NCBI RefSeq assembly: GCF_003858635.1
Contig: NZ_RQJO01000008.1
Location: forward strand, 1,240,001-1,304,000
Source: Larkinella rosea
GTDB taxonomy: Bacteria > Bacteroidota > Bacteroidia > Cytophagales > Spirosomataceae
DNA length: 64,000 nucleotides
Direction of reading: 5' to 3'
The notes under the pieces: model-generated
The model's database searches: none
The model's input: only the letters and a program-made list of their open reading frames with translations
Told to the model about the DNA's origin: nothing
Shown here: piece by piece, positions 8,694-17,064 of the stretch
Numbering within the stretch: the stretch's first letter is position 1
Layout of the letters: the number at the start of each line of letters is the position of its first letter
Position numbers and translations under genes: made by a program

Positions 8694-8778
8694 GAGATGA
8701 GACAGGTGAGTAGAGACAAAAAACGCTCACAGATCAGCTGGTCTTTCCTCTCTTGTCTTACGTCTTTCATCTAATCTC
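8694..8778. repeat. Intergenic imperfect palindrome (element C)
   Basis: The left arm (8694-8717, GAGATGAGACAGG...) and the right arm (8742-8778) share the GAGAC/AAGAG/TTAGATG word set of element A and pair loosely. The right arm contains the stop codon (8767-8769) and the last three codons of the GreA-like gene. The loop includes AGCTGA on the minus strand, a partial match to the common loop motif. Confidence 0.65.
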
Positions 8779-9228
8779 AACAATCCGGATCGGTTTTCCA
8801 TTGAAAACCACTTCGTCATTCGGTTTGGCGTGGCTCAACCGGACAGCAATGGGCGACGCAGCCGAAACCGCGAAGTAGTCGGTTTGGTCGACCGTCAGTT
8901 TGCCGGCGCTGATAGCAATGAAATAATTCCCTTGACTCGTGATCACCAGACTTCCCGGCTGAACGATCGAATAGGTTTTCCCGACGTCGATCCGACTCAG
9001 TTCCTGCTGAAGCTTATGGGCTTCGGCCAATTGCTGGGCGTGGCGGTCGCGCTCGATCTGCGCCATGGCCCGACCGGTTTCGTATTTATCGCCCGCACTG
9101 CTTTTCGATTCTTCATTGGCCGCCGACTGGGCTGCTTCCATGGCGGTTTTGGCCGTTTCGATGCGTTGCTCAACGTACTGTTGACATCGGTCGAAAAGAG
9201 TCTGCTTAATCGGGACGTAATCGATCAT
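8767..9228 (-). CDS. GreA/GreB-like elongation factor domain protein
   Basis: Protein of 153 residues. An N-terminal helical hairpin of about 75 residues (ETAKTAMEAAQSAANEESKSSAGDKYETGRAMAQIE) leads to a C-terminal beta domain (VQPGSLVITSQGNYFIAIS ... SPIAVRLSHAKPNDEVVFNG) resembling the FKBP-like C-terminal domain of GreA. Members in Bacteroidota are often mis-named 3-oxoacyl-ACP synthase. The classical acidic tip (DxxE) of GreA is not clear, so cleavage-factor activity is uncertain; RNA-polymerase binding through the C-terminal domain is the best inference. Confidence 0.75.
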   Translation of the reverse strand: MIDYVPIKQTLFDRCQQYVEQRIETAKTAMEAAQSAANEESKSSAGDKYETGRAMAQIERDRHAQQLAEAHKLQQELSRIDVGKTYSIVQPGSLVITSQGNYFIAISAGKLTVDQTDYFAVSAASPIAVRLSHAKPNDEVVFNGKPIRIVEIR

Positions 9229-9276
9229 GGGCGGTTTGGTATCACGCGCCTAAATTACAGGAAAGTTGATGTTCTT

Positions 9277-10113
9277 TCACAGCCTGGGTAGCCATAAGCC
9301 CATCGTTGCCCCAAAAATCCCGATACCGGTGATGACGGTACACAGAAAAATGAGTGCCGATGTGAAAAGACTGAAGGCCTTATTCTGCTTTTGCCGGGCC
9401 TGAAAATACAGCTCCAGCACCAGCAGCGAAACCGGAATGGCATAGGTAACGATCGAAAGGGCGGTGAGAAACGGGCCGGTAAACGTTTTGGGATCAAAAC
9501 CGACCGGGCCACCGTTGACCAGTATCCAGCCCATCAGACCTACCCGGAAAAACCAGACGCCATTGACCACCAGGAACAGCCGCAATGCCCATTCCCGATG
9601 CCTGGTGAATTGCCGGGCTCTTGCGTATCGGATGGTGAGTAAGGCAAACACTATAATGTAAATCGCCTGAATGCTGATGCTGATGTGCTGGATACTACTG
9701 CCTTCACCACGGCGCGTCCAGACCATCAGCAGACCTGCAGTACTGACTACGATAGCCGTGGTAACGTAGGTTCTGCCGAGCCAGCGGTGAAAACGGGGCA
9801 AATGTTGACGCATCGCTGGGATCAGTTGCAGGGGACCGCCAACCACCAGGATGGCAGCCAGCAAAATGTGCATCCCTACGACAGTATTTCCTACCCAGTC
9901 GCCTTCAACGTACCCATGCGGCAAGACGTTATTCCACTTTTCAAAATCGCCCGTAAGAGTAGATTTTCCATAAAACAGGAGAATGTAGATTCCAAAGAGC
10001 CATTGACCTATCGTCGCCACCACGAACCAGGCGCTGGCGGAGAGGATCAGGAGCCGGGTTGTATAAGGCGGAGTTGCTTTGTCGGGCAGGCGCTCATCGG
10101 TAGTTGTTATCAT
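9277..10113 (-). CDS. DUF2306 multi-pass membrane protein
   Basis: Integral membrane protein of 278 residues with about seven hydrophobic segments. The DUF2306 signature is seen in VVGMHILLAAILVVGGPLQLIP, RFHRWLGRTYV and FTRHREWALR, and histidines recur on the helices (GMH, FHRWLGR, RHREWALR). These suggest a heme or metal site, but the function is unknown. It lies upstream of the GreA-like gene on the same strand (48 bp gap) and downstream of a Crp-family regulator, which may control it. Confidence 0.85.
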   Translation of the reverse strand: MITTTDERLPDKATPPYTTRLLILSASAWFVVATIGQWLFGIYILLFYGKSTLTGDFEKWNNVLPHGYVEGDWVGNTVVGMHILLAAILVVGGPLQLIPAMRQHLPRFHRWLGRTYVTTAIVVSTAGLLMVWTRRGEGSSIQHISISIQAIYIIVFALLTIRYARARQFTRHREWALRLFLVVNGVWFFRVGLMGWILVNGGPVGFDPKTFTGPFLTALSIVTYAIPVSLLVLELYFQARQKQNKAFSLFTSALIFLCTVITGIGIFGATMGLWLPRL

Positions 10114-10216
10114 GGCAGAAAGGACGTTAAGTTTTGCTCAAACTTAAGGCGGCACCTTTCTTTGGTGATTAGACAAATGTCCAATACGGATGAGCGGTTT
10201 TATTCCGGGGTAGGCG

Positions 10217-10801
10217 CTACGGGCCAAACTCTCTCCTGAGTCGGCTCAGATGCCGCTGCGTAATCCCCAGATACGAGGCCACATAACGCAACGGTACATG
10301 TCTGATGATGGTGGGTTTTTCGTCAAGAAAGTTGCGATACCGATCTTCTGCCGTCAGCGTGGCCAGGGCGTTGATGCGTCTTTTGTCCTCTTCGAGGTGT
10401 TTTTGCAGAATCTGAATCGTGTAATCTTTCTGCGTACTACTGCGCCCGGCTCCAACGTCTACGTCATCCCGGCTGATCCGAAGCAGTTCACAATCCGTAA
10501 TGCAGTGCAGGTTTTCGTTGGAAACCGTGCGGTTCATAAAATGGAAATACGACGTAAAAAACCGGGAACCATCGTTGAGATCGGTCGTGATTTCGCTATT
10601 GTCTTTATCCAGGTGGAAGTTCCTCATATACCCCGAAACGATAAAGTTATGGTATTTAGGCACTTCTCCTGCCGATTCGATGATCGTGTCTTTGGGGACG
10701 AAAACCGGTTTGAATAAGTGCCGGATCGACCACTTGTCGGCTTCGGGCAAAATTAAAATCTCGGCGACATAACTGAAAAACCGTTGGTAGTAATGTTCCA
10801 T
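10217..10801 (-). CDS. Crp/Fnr family transcriptional regulator
   Basis: About 194 residues from the ATG at 10801 (MEHYYQRFF). The longer frame to 10888 adds a Lys-rich stretch with no domain and probably is not used. The N-terminal cyclic-nucleotide-binding-like beta roll (VFVPKDTIIESAGEVPKYHNFIVSGYMRNFH) is followed by a dimer helix and a C-terminal helix-turn-helix (YVASYLGITQRHLSRLRREF). The phosphate-binding RxS signature of true cAMP sensors is not seen and there is no Fe-S cysteine set, so the ligand is unknown. The adjacent DUF2306 gene, 103 bp downstream on the same strand, is a candidate target. Confidence 0.88.
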   Translation of the reverse strand: MEHYYQRFFSYVAEILILPEADKWSIRHLFKPVFVPKDTIIESAGEVPKYHNFIVSGYMRNFHLDKDNSEITTDLNDGSRFFTSYFHFMNRTVSNENLHCITDCELLRISRDDVDVGAGRSSTQKDYTIQILQKHLEEDKRRINALATLTAEDRYRNFLDEKPTIIRHVPLRYVASYLGITQRHLSRLRREFGP

Positions 10802-10916
10802 GCTGAAAGATATAAACCGGTAGCCCAGTGAGTAAAAATAGCGAAACCGACCCGGTTTTGAGTCAGTTTCGCTCTTTTTACTTCCCATATTTCAGACGAT
10901 AGAAACTGGGTTTTTA

Positions 10917-12647
10917 TCACTGTCCCGTCCAGCTTTTTACCTGATCCAGCGTCGGCATCGTTACATCCAGTTTCAGTTTCTTCCGCATGCCGCCCAGATC
11001 GTTGAAAATCTTGTTGGCATTGGCCCCAGCCAATTGGTTGACGTGCTGGAAACCCATCTTCTGCAGGGCCGGAATCCAGCCCGCCGGAATGCCCAACTGT
11101 TCGTAGTCGGCATCGGTCGACAGTTCCAGTTTCTTTTCGGGCCGCATTTGCGGGAAAAACAGCACATCCTGAATCGATGGCTGGTTGGTCATGATCATCG
11201 CCAGCCGGTCGATGCCCAAACCGACGCCCGCTGTGGGTGGCATGCCGTATTCGAGGGCGCGCAGGAAGTCTTCGTCCATCGCCATCGCTTCCTCGTCGCC
11301 CCGTTTCGCCAGTTCGAGTTGTTCTTCAAACCGGGCGCGTTGGTCGAGCGGATCGTTCAGCTCCGAATAGGCGTTGGCAATTTCCTTGCCGTTGCAAATG
11401 GCCTCAAACCGCTCTACCAAGCCCGGTTTGCTCCGGTGTTTCTTGGTCAGGGGCGACATTTCGACCGGATAATCCGTAATGAACGTCGGCTGAATCAGAT
11501 TGGCTTCGACGGCTTCGCCAAACAGTTCGTCGATGAGTTTCGATTTACCCATTGAACTATCGGTTTTGATGCCCCGGTTTTCGGCCACCTGACGCAGTTC
11601 GTCTTCGCCCATTTCCGACACATCGACACCAGTATATTCCTGAATGGATTCAAACATCGTCAGTCGTTTCCAGGGGCGCTGGAAGTTGATGATTTTATCA
11701 CCCACCGGCAGTTCGGTCGTGCCGTGCAAATCCATCGCAATTTTCTCGACCATCTCTTCGATCAGGTCCATCATCCAGTTGTAGTCCTTGTAGGCAACGT
11801 ACAACTCGACCTGTGTGAACTCCGGATTGTGAAACCGGCTCATGCCTTCGTTGCGGAAATCCTTCGCAAATTCGAACACGCCATCGTAACCACCAACGAT
11901 CAACCGCTTCAGATACAGCTCGTTGGCAATCCGCAGGTAAAGCGTCATGTCGAGCGTATTGTGGTGCGTGCGGAATGGCCGGGCAGCCGCGCCCCCGTGA
12001 ATCGGTTGCAGAATCGGCGTTTCCACTTCCAGATACCCGTGGTTGGCCAGAAACGTCCGGATCGAATTGACCAGTTTGGTCCGTTGAACAAACGTGTGCC
12101 GCACTTCCGGATTGACAATCATGTCCACGTACCGCTGACGATACCGTTGTTCCGGATCGGAAAAGGCGTCGTAAACGTGCTTATTGCCCTGTTCGTCCAC
12201 CACTTCCTTGACAACCGGCAGCGGATGCAGCGATTTGGTCAGCAATTTGAACTCGGTAACGTGGATGGAGATTTCGCCGGTTTGGGTCGTGAAGACGTAT
12301 CCTTTGACGCCGATGATATCTCCGATGTCCAGCAATTTCTTGAAAACCGTGTTGTAGAGCGTTTTGTCTTCATCGGGACACAGGTCGTCGCGCCGGAAAT
12401 AGAGTTGAATCCGACCCGTAGCGTCCTGCAACTCCGCAAATGAAGCCGAGCCCATGATCCGAAAACCCATCAGCCGCCCGGCGATGGAAATGCTTTTATA
12501 GTCGGTTTTATTCCGTTCGTAATTTTTATGAATGTCGGCCGCGGTGACGTTGACCTCGAATAATTCGGCGGGATACGGGTCGATGCCCATCCGCATGAGT
12601 TCCTCGCGCTTGTTGCGCCGGTTGATCTCCTGTTCGCTCAGTATCAT
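10917..12647 (-). CDS. lysS: Lysyl-tRNA synthetase, class II
   Basis: Charges tRNA-Lys. About 576 residues from the ATG at 12647 ([21 protein letters not shown]). The N-terminal OB-fold anticodon-binding domain (residues about 50-160) is followed by the class II catalytic core: motif 2 [18 protein letters not shown] and motif 3 [13 protein letters not shown]. After the normal end ([10 protein letters not shown]) there is an extra tail of about 70 residues ([20 protein letters not shown], then [13 protein letters not shown]) that looks like a helix-hairpin-helix-type module; this tail is known in Bacteroidota-length LysRS but its role is not established. It is divergent from the SPFH gene. Confidence 0.97.
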   Translation of the reverse strand: MILSEQEINRRNKREELMRMGIDPYPAELFEVNVTAADIHKNYERNKTDYKSISIAGRLMGFRIMGSASFAELQDATGRIQLYFRRDDLCPDEDKTLYNTVFKKLLDIGDIIGVKGYVFTTQTGEISIHVTEFKLLTKSLHPLPVVKEVVDEQGNKHVYDAFSDPEQRYRQRYVDMIVNPEVRHTFVQRTKLVNSIRTFLANHGYLEVETPILQPIHGGAAARPFRTHHNTLDMTLYLRIANELYLKRLIVGGYDGVFEFAKDFRNEGMSRFHNPEFTQVELYVAYKDYNWMMDLIEEMVEKIAMDLHGTTELPVGDKIINFQRPWKRLTMFESIQEYTGVDVSEMGEDELRQVAENRGIKTDSSMGKSKLIDELFGEAVEANLIQPTFITDYPVEMSPLTKKHRSKPGLVERFEAICNGKEIANAYSELNDPLDQRARFEEQLELAKRGDEEAMAMDEDFLRALEYGMPPTAGVGLGIDRLAMIMTNQPSIQDVLFFPQMRPEKKLELSTDADYEQLGIPAGWIPALQKMGFQHVNQLAGANANKIFNDLGGMRKKLKLDVTMPTLDQVKSWTGQ

Positions 12648-12667
12648 CTTGATTTTAAAAAGAGTTG

Positions 12668-12675
12668 CAAATATA
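12668..12675 (-). promoter_or_regulatory. Putative -7 element of lysS
   Basis: TATATTTG on the minus strand matches TAnnTTTG and lies 20 bp upstream of the lysS ATG. No clear TTG at -33. The palindromic element D begins 7 bp further upstream. Confidence 0.45.
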
Positions 12676-12682
12676 GTGGATC

Positions 12683-12757
12683 GGAACACGGATTTAACGG
12701 ATTGAACCGATTCGAACGGATTACTTTATCCGTGATAATCCGTCTAATCCGCGTTCC
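12683..12757. repeat. Intergenic imperfect palindrome (element D)
   Basis: Arms at 12683-12709 and 12731-12757 (27 nt, several mismatches). Each is built from repeats of the word CGGATT (four variants in the left half). It lies between the divergent lysS and SPFH genes and would cover the upstream part of the lysS promoter. Confidence 0.75.
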
Positions 12758-12850
12758 TATCAAAATTTGTAACCGTTTATCAAAAAAATAGCGGCAGGAA
12801 ATTGAAATAATTGCTACTATTGTGCTATCAAAATAATATCATAAATCGCC

Positions 12851-13702
12851 ATGATTGAAAAGAACCTTACCTCCCTTTCCGGCTATGTCCTGTTGCTCAT
12901 AGCCCTGATTCTCCTCGGAGTTGCCGCCTACGGTATTGCCGTCGATGCCATTGCGCTCGGAATCATTTCGTTCCTGGCTTCTATTATCATCATGAGCGGC
13001 CTCGCCGTGATCAACCCCAAAGAAGCCGTGGTCACCACGTTTTTTGGCGATTATACGGGAACCATGAAACAGACCGGACTTCGCTGGGTGAATCCGCTGT
13101 ACCGTAAGAAGAAGATCAGTCTCCGCGCCCGCAATCTGAACGGTCAAACCCTCAAGGTGAACGACAAAACCGGTAACCCGATCGAAATTGCCGCTGTGGT
13201 CGTCTGGCAGGTGGCCGATAGTGCCAAAGCTCTGTTTGAAGTCGATGATTATCACCTGTTTGTCCAGATTCAGTCCGAAGCAGCCGTGCGGCATTTGGCC
13301 AGCACCTGCGCCTACGACACGATGGAAGATGAAGACGCCACCGTGACCCTCCGCGATAGCACCGGCAAGATCAACGTGTTGCTGGAGCAGGAATTGAACG
13401 AGCGGCTGGAACGCGCCGGTGTCGACATTCTCGAAGCCCGGATCAGTCACCTGGCCTACGCGCCCGAAATCGCCGGTGCCATGCTGCAACGTCAGCAGGC
13501 CAGCGCGGTGGTGTCGGCCCGGAAACTGATCGTGGAAGGCGCTGTCGGAATGGTGGAAATGGCGTTGGCCCGACTCGCCGAAAAAGATGTAGTTACGCTG
13601 GATGAAGAACGCAAAGCCGCCATGGTCAGCAACTTACTGGTGGTGTTGTGCGGAGAAAAATCCGTCAGCCCGGTCGTCAACGCGGGAACTCTTTATAATT
13701 AA
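12851..13702 (+). CDS. SPFH/band 7 domain membrane protein
   Basis: Protein of 283 residues. Two N-terminal hydrophobic segments ([20 protein letters not shown] and [19 protein letters not shown]) are followed by the SPFH domain ([20 protein letters not shown] through [21 protein letters not shown]) and a C-terminal alpha-helical segment ([29 protein letters not shown]). SPFH proteins form large ring or cage assemblies that organise membrane domains and partner with proteases. It is followed by a small Arc-like protein on the same strand, with palindromic element E filling the 73-bp gap. That pairing recurs in Bacteroidota (general knowledge). Confidence 0.93.
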   Translation: MIEKNLTSLSGYVLLLIALILLGVAAYGIAVDAIALGIISFLASIIIMSGLAVINPKEAVVTTFFGDYTGTMKQTGLRWVNPLYRKKKISLRARNLNGQTLKVNDKTGNPIEIAAVVVWQVADSAKALFEVDDYHLFVQIQSEAAVRHLASTCAYDTMEDEDATVTLRDSTGKINVLLEQELNERLERAGVDILEARISHLAYAPEIAGAMLQRQQASAVVSARKLIVEGAVGMVEMALARLAEKDVVTLDEERKAAMVSNLLVVLCGEKSVSPVVNAGTLYN

Positions 13703-13703
13703 G

Positions 13704-13766
13704 AATGAATAATTAATAATGAACAATGAATGGCTGACGCATGCTGTTCATTATTAATTGTCCATT
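13704..13766. repeat. Intergenic imperfect palindrome (element E) with loop motif
   Basis: 22-nt arms at 13704-13725 and 13745-13766 pair with two mismatches and consist of AATGAA/AATAAT words. The loop carries GGCTGACGCA at 13732-13741 (plus strand). The element starts 2 nt after the SPFH stop codon and ends 10 nt before the Arc-like ATG. Confidence 0.85.
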
Positions 13767-13775
13767 GTTTCGCTT

Positions 13776-13949
13776 ATGGCTGCGGAGAAAAAAGCATTTG
13801 TGTTACGGATCAACCCCGAAACGCTGAAGGAACTCGAACGCTGGGCGCAGGAAGAGTTTCGCAGCGTGAACGGTCAGATTGAATTTATCCTCAATGAAGC
13901 GTTGAAAAAGCGGAAGAAAGGAACCGGCTCCGGGGAAAAAGGCGAATAG
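13776..13949 (+). CDS. Small Arc-like ribbon-helix-helix protein
   Basis: 57 residues from the ATG at 13776 (MAAEKKAFVLRINPETLKEL); an upstream TTG in frame lies inside element E and is not needed. The pattern of an N-terminal beta strand (KAFVLRI), then two helices (PETLKELERWAQEEFR, NGQIEFILNEALKKR) is that of Arc/MetJ ribbon-helix-helix DNA-binding proteins. The tail is Lys/Gly-rich. It lies directly after the SPFH gene, which suggests a shared role or a regulator of the pair. DNA targets are unknown. Confidence 0.82.
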   Translation: MAAEKKAFVLRINPETLKELERWAQEEFRSVNGQIEFILNEALKKRKKGTGSGEKGE

Positions 13950-13957
13950 TGCGTAGG

Positions 13958-14770
13958 TTAGACGCGCAGGCCAATTTCCCGAATACCGTCGAGGGTAAGA
14001 TTGGGGATTATCTCCACAAAATCAGCACTCAGTGTCGGAATCGCCGTTGCCATACCTCCGGTCGCTATGGCAATGCAGTCTCCTTTCAGTTCGGCCCGGA
14101 TGCGGTCGATGAGCGATCGGACCAGACCTTCGTAGCCCAATACCACACCCGCCTGAATGGCGTGGGCGGTGCTCGTTCCCAACGCCGACTCGGGCATCAC
14201 CAGCGGTACTTCGGGCAGTTGGGCGGTGGTGGAAAACAACGAACGTACGGCGGTTTTTAGTCCCGGCGCGATGGCGACGCCAAGCATCTGGCCCTTGGCA
14301 GAAACCGTTGTGAAGGTTAGTGCCGTGCCAAAATCGATCACCACGCAATTTTTTTTGTAGCGTAAATGAGCCGCCATCGCGTTGGCAACCAGATCGGTAC
14401 CAATGGCATAAGGCCGCAGAATCTGCAACGGCAAGGCATGGTAAATGGCCGGGCCGACCACGACCGGCTCCTGACCAAAAAGCCGGGTGAGCGTCGTTCG
14501 CAACGTGGGTGTCAGTTCCGGCACGACGCTACTGATCACCATTTTCTGAATCGCACTGATCGGAATACCGGCTTCCAGAAACCACAGCCGCAGCAGTCGT
14601 TCGTACCGATCTTGTTCGGCCGGAACCGCATCGCCAACCGATCGGTCCGTAATGTGAAAAGCCATCGGTTCTTCGAGCAACGAGCGCGTCCGCCAGACGT
14701 GCCGCCATTGCTGCTGATCGTATAAACCAAAAACGGTATCGGAATTGCCTGCGTCGACGGCGAGGAACAT
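13958..14770 (-). CDS. coaX: Type III pantothenate kinase
   Basis: First step of coenzyme A synthesis, phosphorylating pantothenate. 270 residues, normal for the family. ASKHA-fold signatures: an N-terminal DAGNSDTVFGLY phosphate loop, GTDLVANAMAAH in the pantothenate-binding region, and VVIDFGTALTFTTV. Type III kinases are insensitive to CoA feedback and need a monovalent cation (family knowledge). It converges on the Arc-like gene with 8 bp between stop codons. The -7 element at 14799-14806 is a probable promoter. Confidence 0.96.
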   Translation of the reverse strand: MFLAVDAGNSDTVFGLYDQQQWRHVWRTRSLLEEPMAFHITDRSVGDAVPAEQDRYERLLRLWFLEAGIPISAIQKMVISSVVPELTPTLRTTLTRLFGQEPVVVGPAIYHALPLQILRPYAIGTDLVANAMAAHLRYKKNCVVIDFGTALTFTTVSAKGQMLGVAIAPGLKTAVRSLFSTTAQLPEVPLVMPESALGTSTAHAIQAGVVLGYEGLVRSLIDRIRAELKGDCIAIATGGMATAIPTLSADFVEIIPNLTLDGIREIGLRV

Positions 14771-14798
14771 AAGGGGTATGATCGTTCAGTAAAAGTTG

Positions 14799-14806
14799 CA
14801 AAGATA
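14799..14806 (-). promoter_or_regulatory. Putative -7 element of coaX
   Basis: TATCTTTG on the minus strand, 28 bp upstream of the coaX ATG. A TTG at 14823-14825 (minus) is present but with a 16-bp spacer, shorter than usual. Confidence 0.5.
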
Positions 14807-14856
14807 GTACGAAACGACGGTTCAAAACTACTGTAAATTTTCGTCAGCAGCCTAAA

Positions 14857-14889
14857 TCAAAAAGCACCGGTGTGATCGGTGCTTTTTGA
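14857..14889. terminator. Bidirectional terminator without an obvious gene
   Basis: Perfect 13-bp stem TCAAAAAGCACCG/CGGTGCTTTTTGA with a 7-nt loop and U-tracts in both directions. It lies upstream of coaX, so it does not end that gene, and no plus-strand gene runs into it. It suggests a short minus-strand transcript from 14890-15150. Confidence 0.8.
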
Positions 14890-15151
14890 GTCACTTTCGT
14901 GTCCTTTAATGGAGCCTAATCCGGGTGAGTTTGGTCCTGAGACCAACCGATTCGCATCCGAAACAGGGTTTTGAGCCAGGAGGGTTTATTTTCCGGGAAG
15001 TCAAAGGAAAACGGCAGGTGCTGCAGGCGCTATCAAATTTCTCCCAAAGGCTATAACGGTTTTAACAGCGGCCGTTTTTCTTGTGTTTTTGATCGCTTTA
15101 CAACCGGATTTTACCCGCTTTTCGTGGAGAAAAGCGGTAACGCTTCTTTTA
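14890..15151. other. Gap with possible short minus-strand transcript or gene remnant
   Basis: No gene with a normal start is seen. On the minus strand a 37-codon open frame ends at the TAG 14916-14918, 27 bp before the terminator at 14857. It encodes FDFPENKPSWLKTLFRMRIG followed by WSQDQTHPD, but lacks an ATG at its head. A hairpin CCGCTTTTC/GAAAAGCGG lies at about 15115-15137. It could be a small RNA, a decayed gene or nothing. Confidence 0.3.
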
Positions 15152-15181
15152 TTGGCTAATTCGGCAGATCTGTTACCTTTG
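15152..15181 (+). promoter_or_regulatory. Bacteroidota-type promoter of the serine hydrolase gene
   Basis: TTG (15152-15154), 19-bp spacer, TACCTTTG (15174-15181): a full -33/-7 match. The ATG follows 22 bp later. Confidence 0.78.
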
Positions 15182-15203
15182 AACTACTGATTTCTGAGGA
15201 TCA

Positions 15204-16442
15204 ATGGCTGAGGTAAACAAACTAATCTATCAGTTGGCGGGCATCGGTTTGCTGATGTTTGTCGTGAACGGTTGCCAGAAGAGTGACGACGCGGTTACGC
15301 CCGCCAAACCGCAAACCTGGTTTGATTATTTTGGGAAAGCACTTAACGACTCACTGAAAGCCAAAAAAGTCGGATACGGTTTTGTGATTCTGGAAAACGG
15401 TGCCGTGCGATCGTCGGGCAGTGGCGGTTTGAAGTCCAGAGCCAGTGAACCCGAAGGCGAGAAAGCGTTTACACTCGACACCAAAATGCACATCGCCAGC
15501 ATGAGCAAAACCATTGCGACGATGGCATTTCTGCATCTGGCTGCGGAGAAGGGCATTCAAACCACCGATCGGATTTTGCCGTATTTGCCACCCGCCTGGG
15601 TAAAAGGCGAAAACATCAGCCGGATCACGTTCCGGGATTTGATGACTCACCGCAGCGGCATCATCGGTTTGGGTAACAACTGCGTCAATGGCGCTTTTTC
15701 CGAGAATAACTGGCTGGGTTTCAAGCAACTGATTCAGCAGGGCGTCAAAACCGCAAACCGGGGGAATTACTGTTACCAGAACGCCAATTTCGGACTGTTC
15801 AGAGTGTTGATTCCGGGCATTTTAGGCTACCAATTTTCCGGCAACGACGTCACCGACGATCAGCAAACCCAGCAGCGGTTTATGGAATATGTCCAGAAAA
15901 ACGTTTTTGAAAAAGTGGGTATCAACAACGTCATTGCCAACCAGCCGACGGGCGATCCGACGTATTCCTATTCGTATCCGTATACCGGCGTCGCGGGCTG
16001 GAATCCCGGTAATTTTACCAATGTAGTCGGAGCGTATGGCTGGCACCTGACACCCTCGGAAGCCGGAAAATTATTTGCCACGGTCCTGTCGACCACCGAC
16101 CAGCGCGTGTTGACAACGGCCTGGAAAGATACCTTATTCAATAACCGGCTGGGTACGTTTGCGGGCACGGTTCCCGACGGTGCCATCCAGTACCACGACG
16201 GTTGGTGGTTTTTAAAACTGACTCAATATCAGGGCGTACGAACAGTCTGGATGCGGTTTCCCAACGAGGTCATAGCGGTTTTATTCGTCAATGCGCTGCA
16301 CCATTCGCGGGGCAATTTTCCGAGTGACGACGGTACGGATATTGTTACTTATCTGGCGCGGGCGTATACGCTAACCCGGCAGATGAAAACCGGTCGGAAG
16401 AACGCCGGTGAATTGACGCTGGAACACACCGAACCGCACTGA
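15204..16442 (+). CDS. Serine hydrolase lipoprotein (beta-lactamase/PBP4-like fold)
   Basis: Lipoprotein of 412 residues. The signal peptide ends in a lipobox with Cys24 (FVVNGC). The penicillin-recognising-enzyme fold follows, with SxxK as Ser99-Met-Ser-Lys102, a Tyr-x-Asn-type motif in NYCYQNANFG (about residues 190-200), and a late HxG-like DGWW region. DLMTHRSGI is the typical helix after the active site in class C-like serine hydrolases. The substrate is unknown: it could be a D-Ala peptide or an ester. It is monocistronic with its own strong promoter. Confidence 0.88.
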   Translation: MAEVNKLIYQLAGIGLLMFVVNGCQKSDDAVTPAKPQTWFDYFGKALNDSLKAKKVGYGFVILENGAVRSSGSGGLKSRASEPEGEKAFTLDTKMHIASMSKTIATMAFLHLAAEKGIQTTDRILPYLPPAWVKGENISRITFRDLMTHRSGIIGLGNNCVNGAFSENNWLGFKQLIQQGVKTANRGNYCYQNANFGLFRVLIPGILGYQFSGNDVTDDQQTQQRFMEYVQKNVFEKVGINNVIANQPTGDPTYSYSYPYTGVAGWNPGNFTNVVGAYGWHLTPSEAGKLFATVLSTTDQRVLTTAWKDTLFNNRLGTFAGTVPDGAIQYHDGWWFLKLTQYQGVRTVWMRFPNEVIAVLFVNALHHSRGNFPSDDGTDIVTYLARAYTLTRQMKTGRKNAGELTLEHTEPH

Positions 16443-16587
16443 TTCGGCCCGAAAAAAGGGTGGAAATTCGATCGGTTCGTTGTATCTTTACTTATTGATT
16501 TTCAGCAGTTGAGGATTGTTTCGCAGACGAAATTGACGTTATGAAGAGCAAAACAACCTGGTTAAAGTAAACAATAGATACGAACTT

Positions 16588-17064
16588 ATGTACCCGGCAT
16601 TGCTAGTTGCCAGACAGTTTATCAACAAGGGCATCGCCGAAGGGCGACCGTTGACGCCGATGAAGCTGCAAAAGCTCATCTACATGGCGCACGGGTTGCA
16701 TCTGGCCCGTCACGAAAAACCGCTGATCGCCGAAAAGGTACAGGCGTGGTCGTACGGGCCGGTAATTCCCGATGTCTATACCCGCTTCAAACGATTTGGG
16801 AATAACCCCATTACGACGCCCGTTCCGCAGAGCGACTGGGACGATGAACTCGACCCGCAGGCGCAGGATTCCATCAATTTTGCCTGGGATATTGCCAAAG
16901 ATTACAACGCCATTCAGCTATCCAACTGGACCCACGTCGAAGGCTCGCCCTGGTTTCAGTCGGTCAGCCGGAATCACGATGGCACCATCGACCAGGAACC
17001 CATCGACAATGAGCTAATCAAAGACTATTTCACCGAAATTATCAGACGTGATGCCGGAGAATGA
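16588..17064 (+). CDS. Panacea (SocA/DUF4065-like) domain protein, candidate antitoxin
   Basis: 158 residues. The Panacea/SocA signature is clear: a short N-terminal helix, LTPMKLQKLIYMAHG, then WSYGPVIPDVYTRFKRFG, and a C-terminal helical tail (IKDYFTEIIRR). SocA was first known as a proteolytic adaptor antitoxin in Caulobacter. Panacea domains are now known as promiscuous antitoxins paired with many toxin folds, some of them small membrane proteins. Its end overlaps the start of the next gene by 14 bp, the layout of a toxin-antitoxin pair. The function as antitoxin is inferred. Confidence 0.88.
   Translation: MYPALLVARQFINKGIAEGRPLTPMKLQKLIYMAHGLHLARHEKPLIAEKVQAWSYGPVIPDVYTRFKRFGNNPITTPVPQSDWDDELDPQAQDSINFAWDIAKDYNAIQLSNWTHVEGSPWFQSVSRNHDGTIDQEPIDNELIKDYFTEIIRRDAGE

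Noticed and set aside
8767-9228. Naming the GreA-like protein a 3-oxoacyl-ACP synthase
   Set aside because: That name is a known propagated error; there is no thiolase fold or catalytic Cys-His-Asn triad here.
13704-13766. Palindromic spacers considered as CRISPR repeats or IS ends
   Set aside because: No regular spacing, no transposase gene nearby, no visible target-site duplication; each spacer holds only one element.
14971-15159. Plus-strand ORF of 62 codons
   Set aside because: It starts at a non-ATG codon, has no domain, overlaps a terminator-associated spacer and the promoter region of the next gene, and shows no clear ribosome-binding context.
16588-17064. Panacea gene considered as a phage-derived protein
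   Set aside because: No phage genes or integrase are nearby and base composition looks like that of the neighbours; kept as a toxin-antitoxin candidate only.
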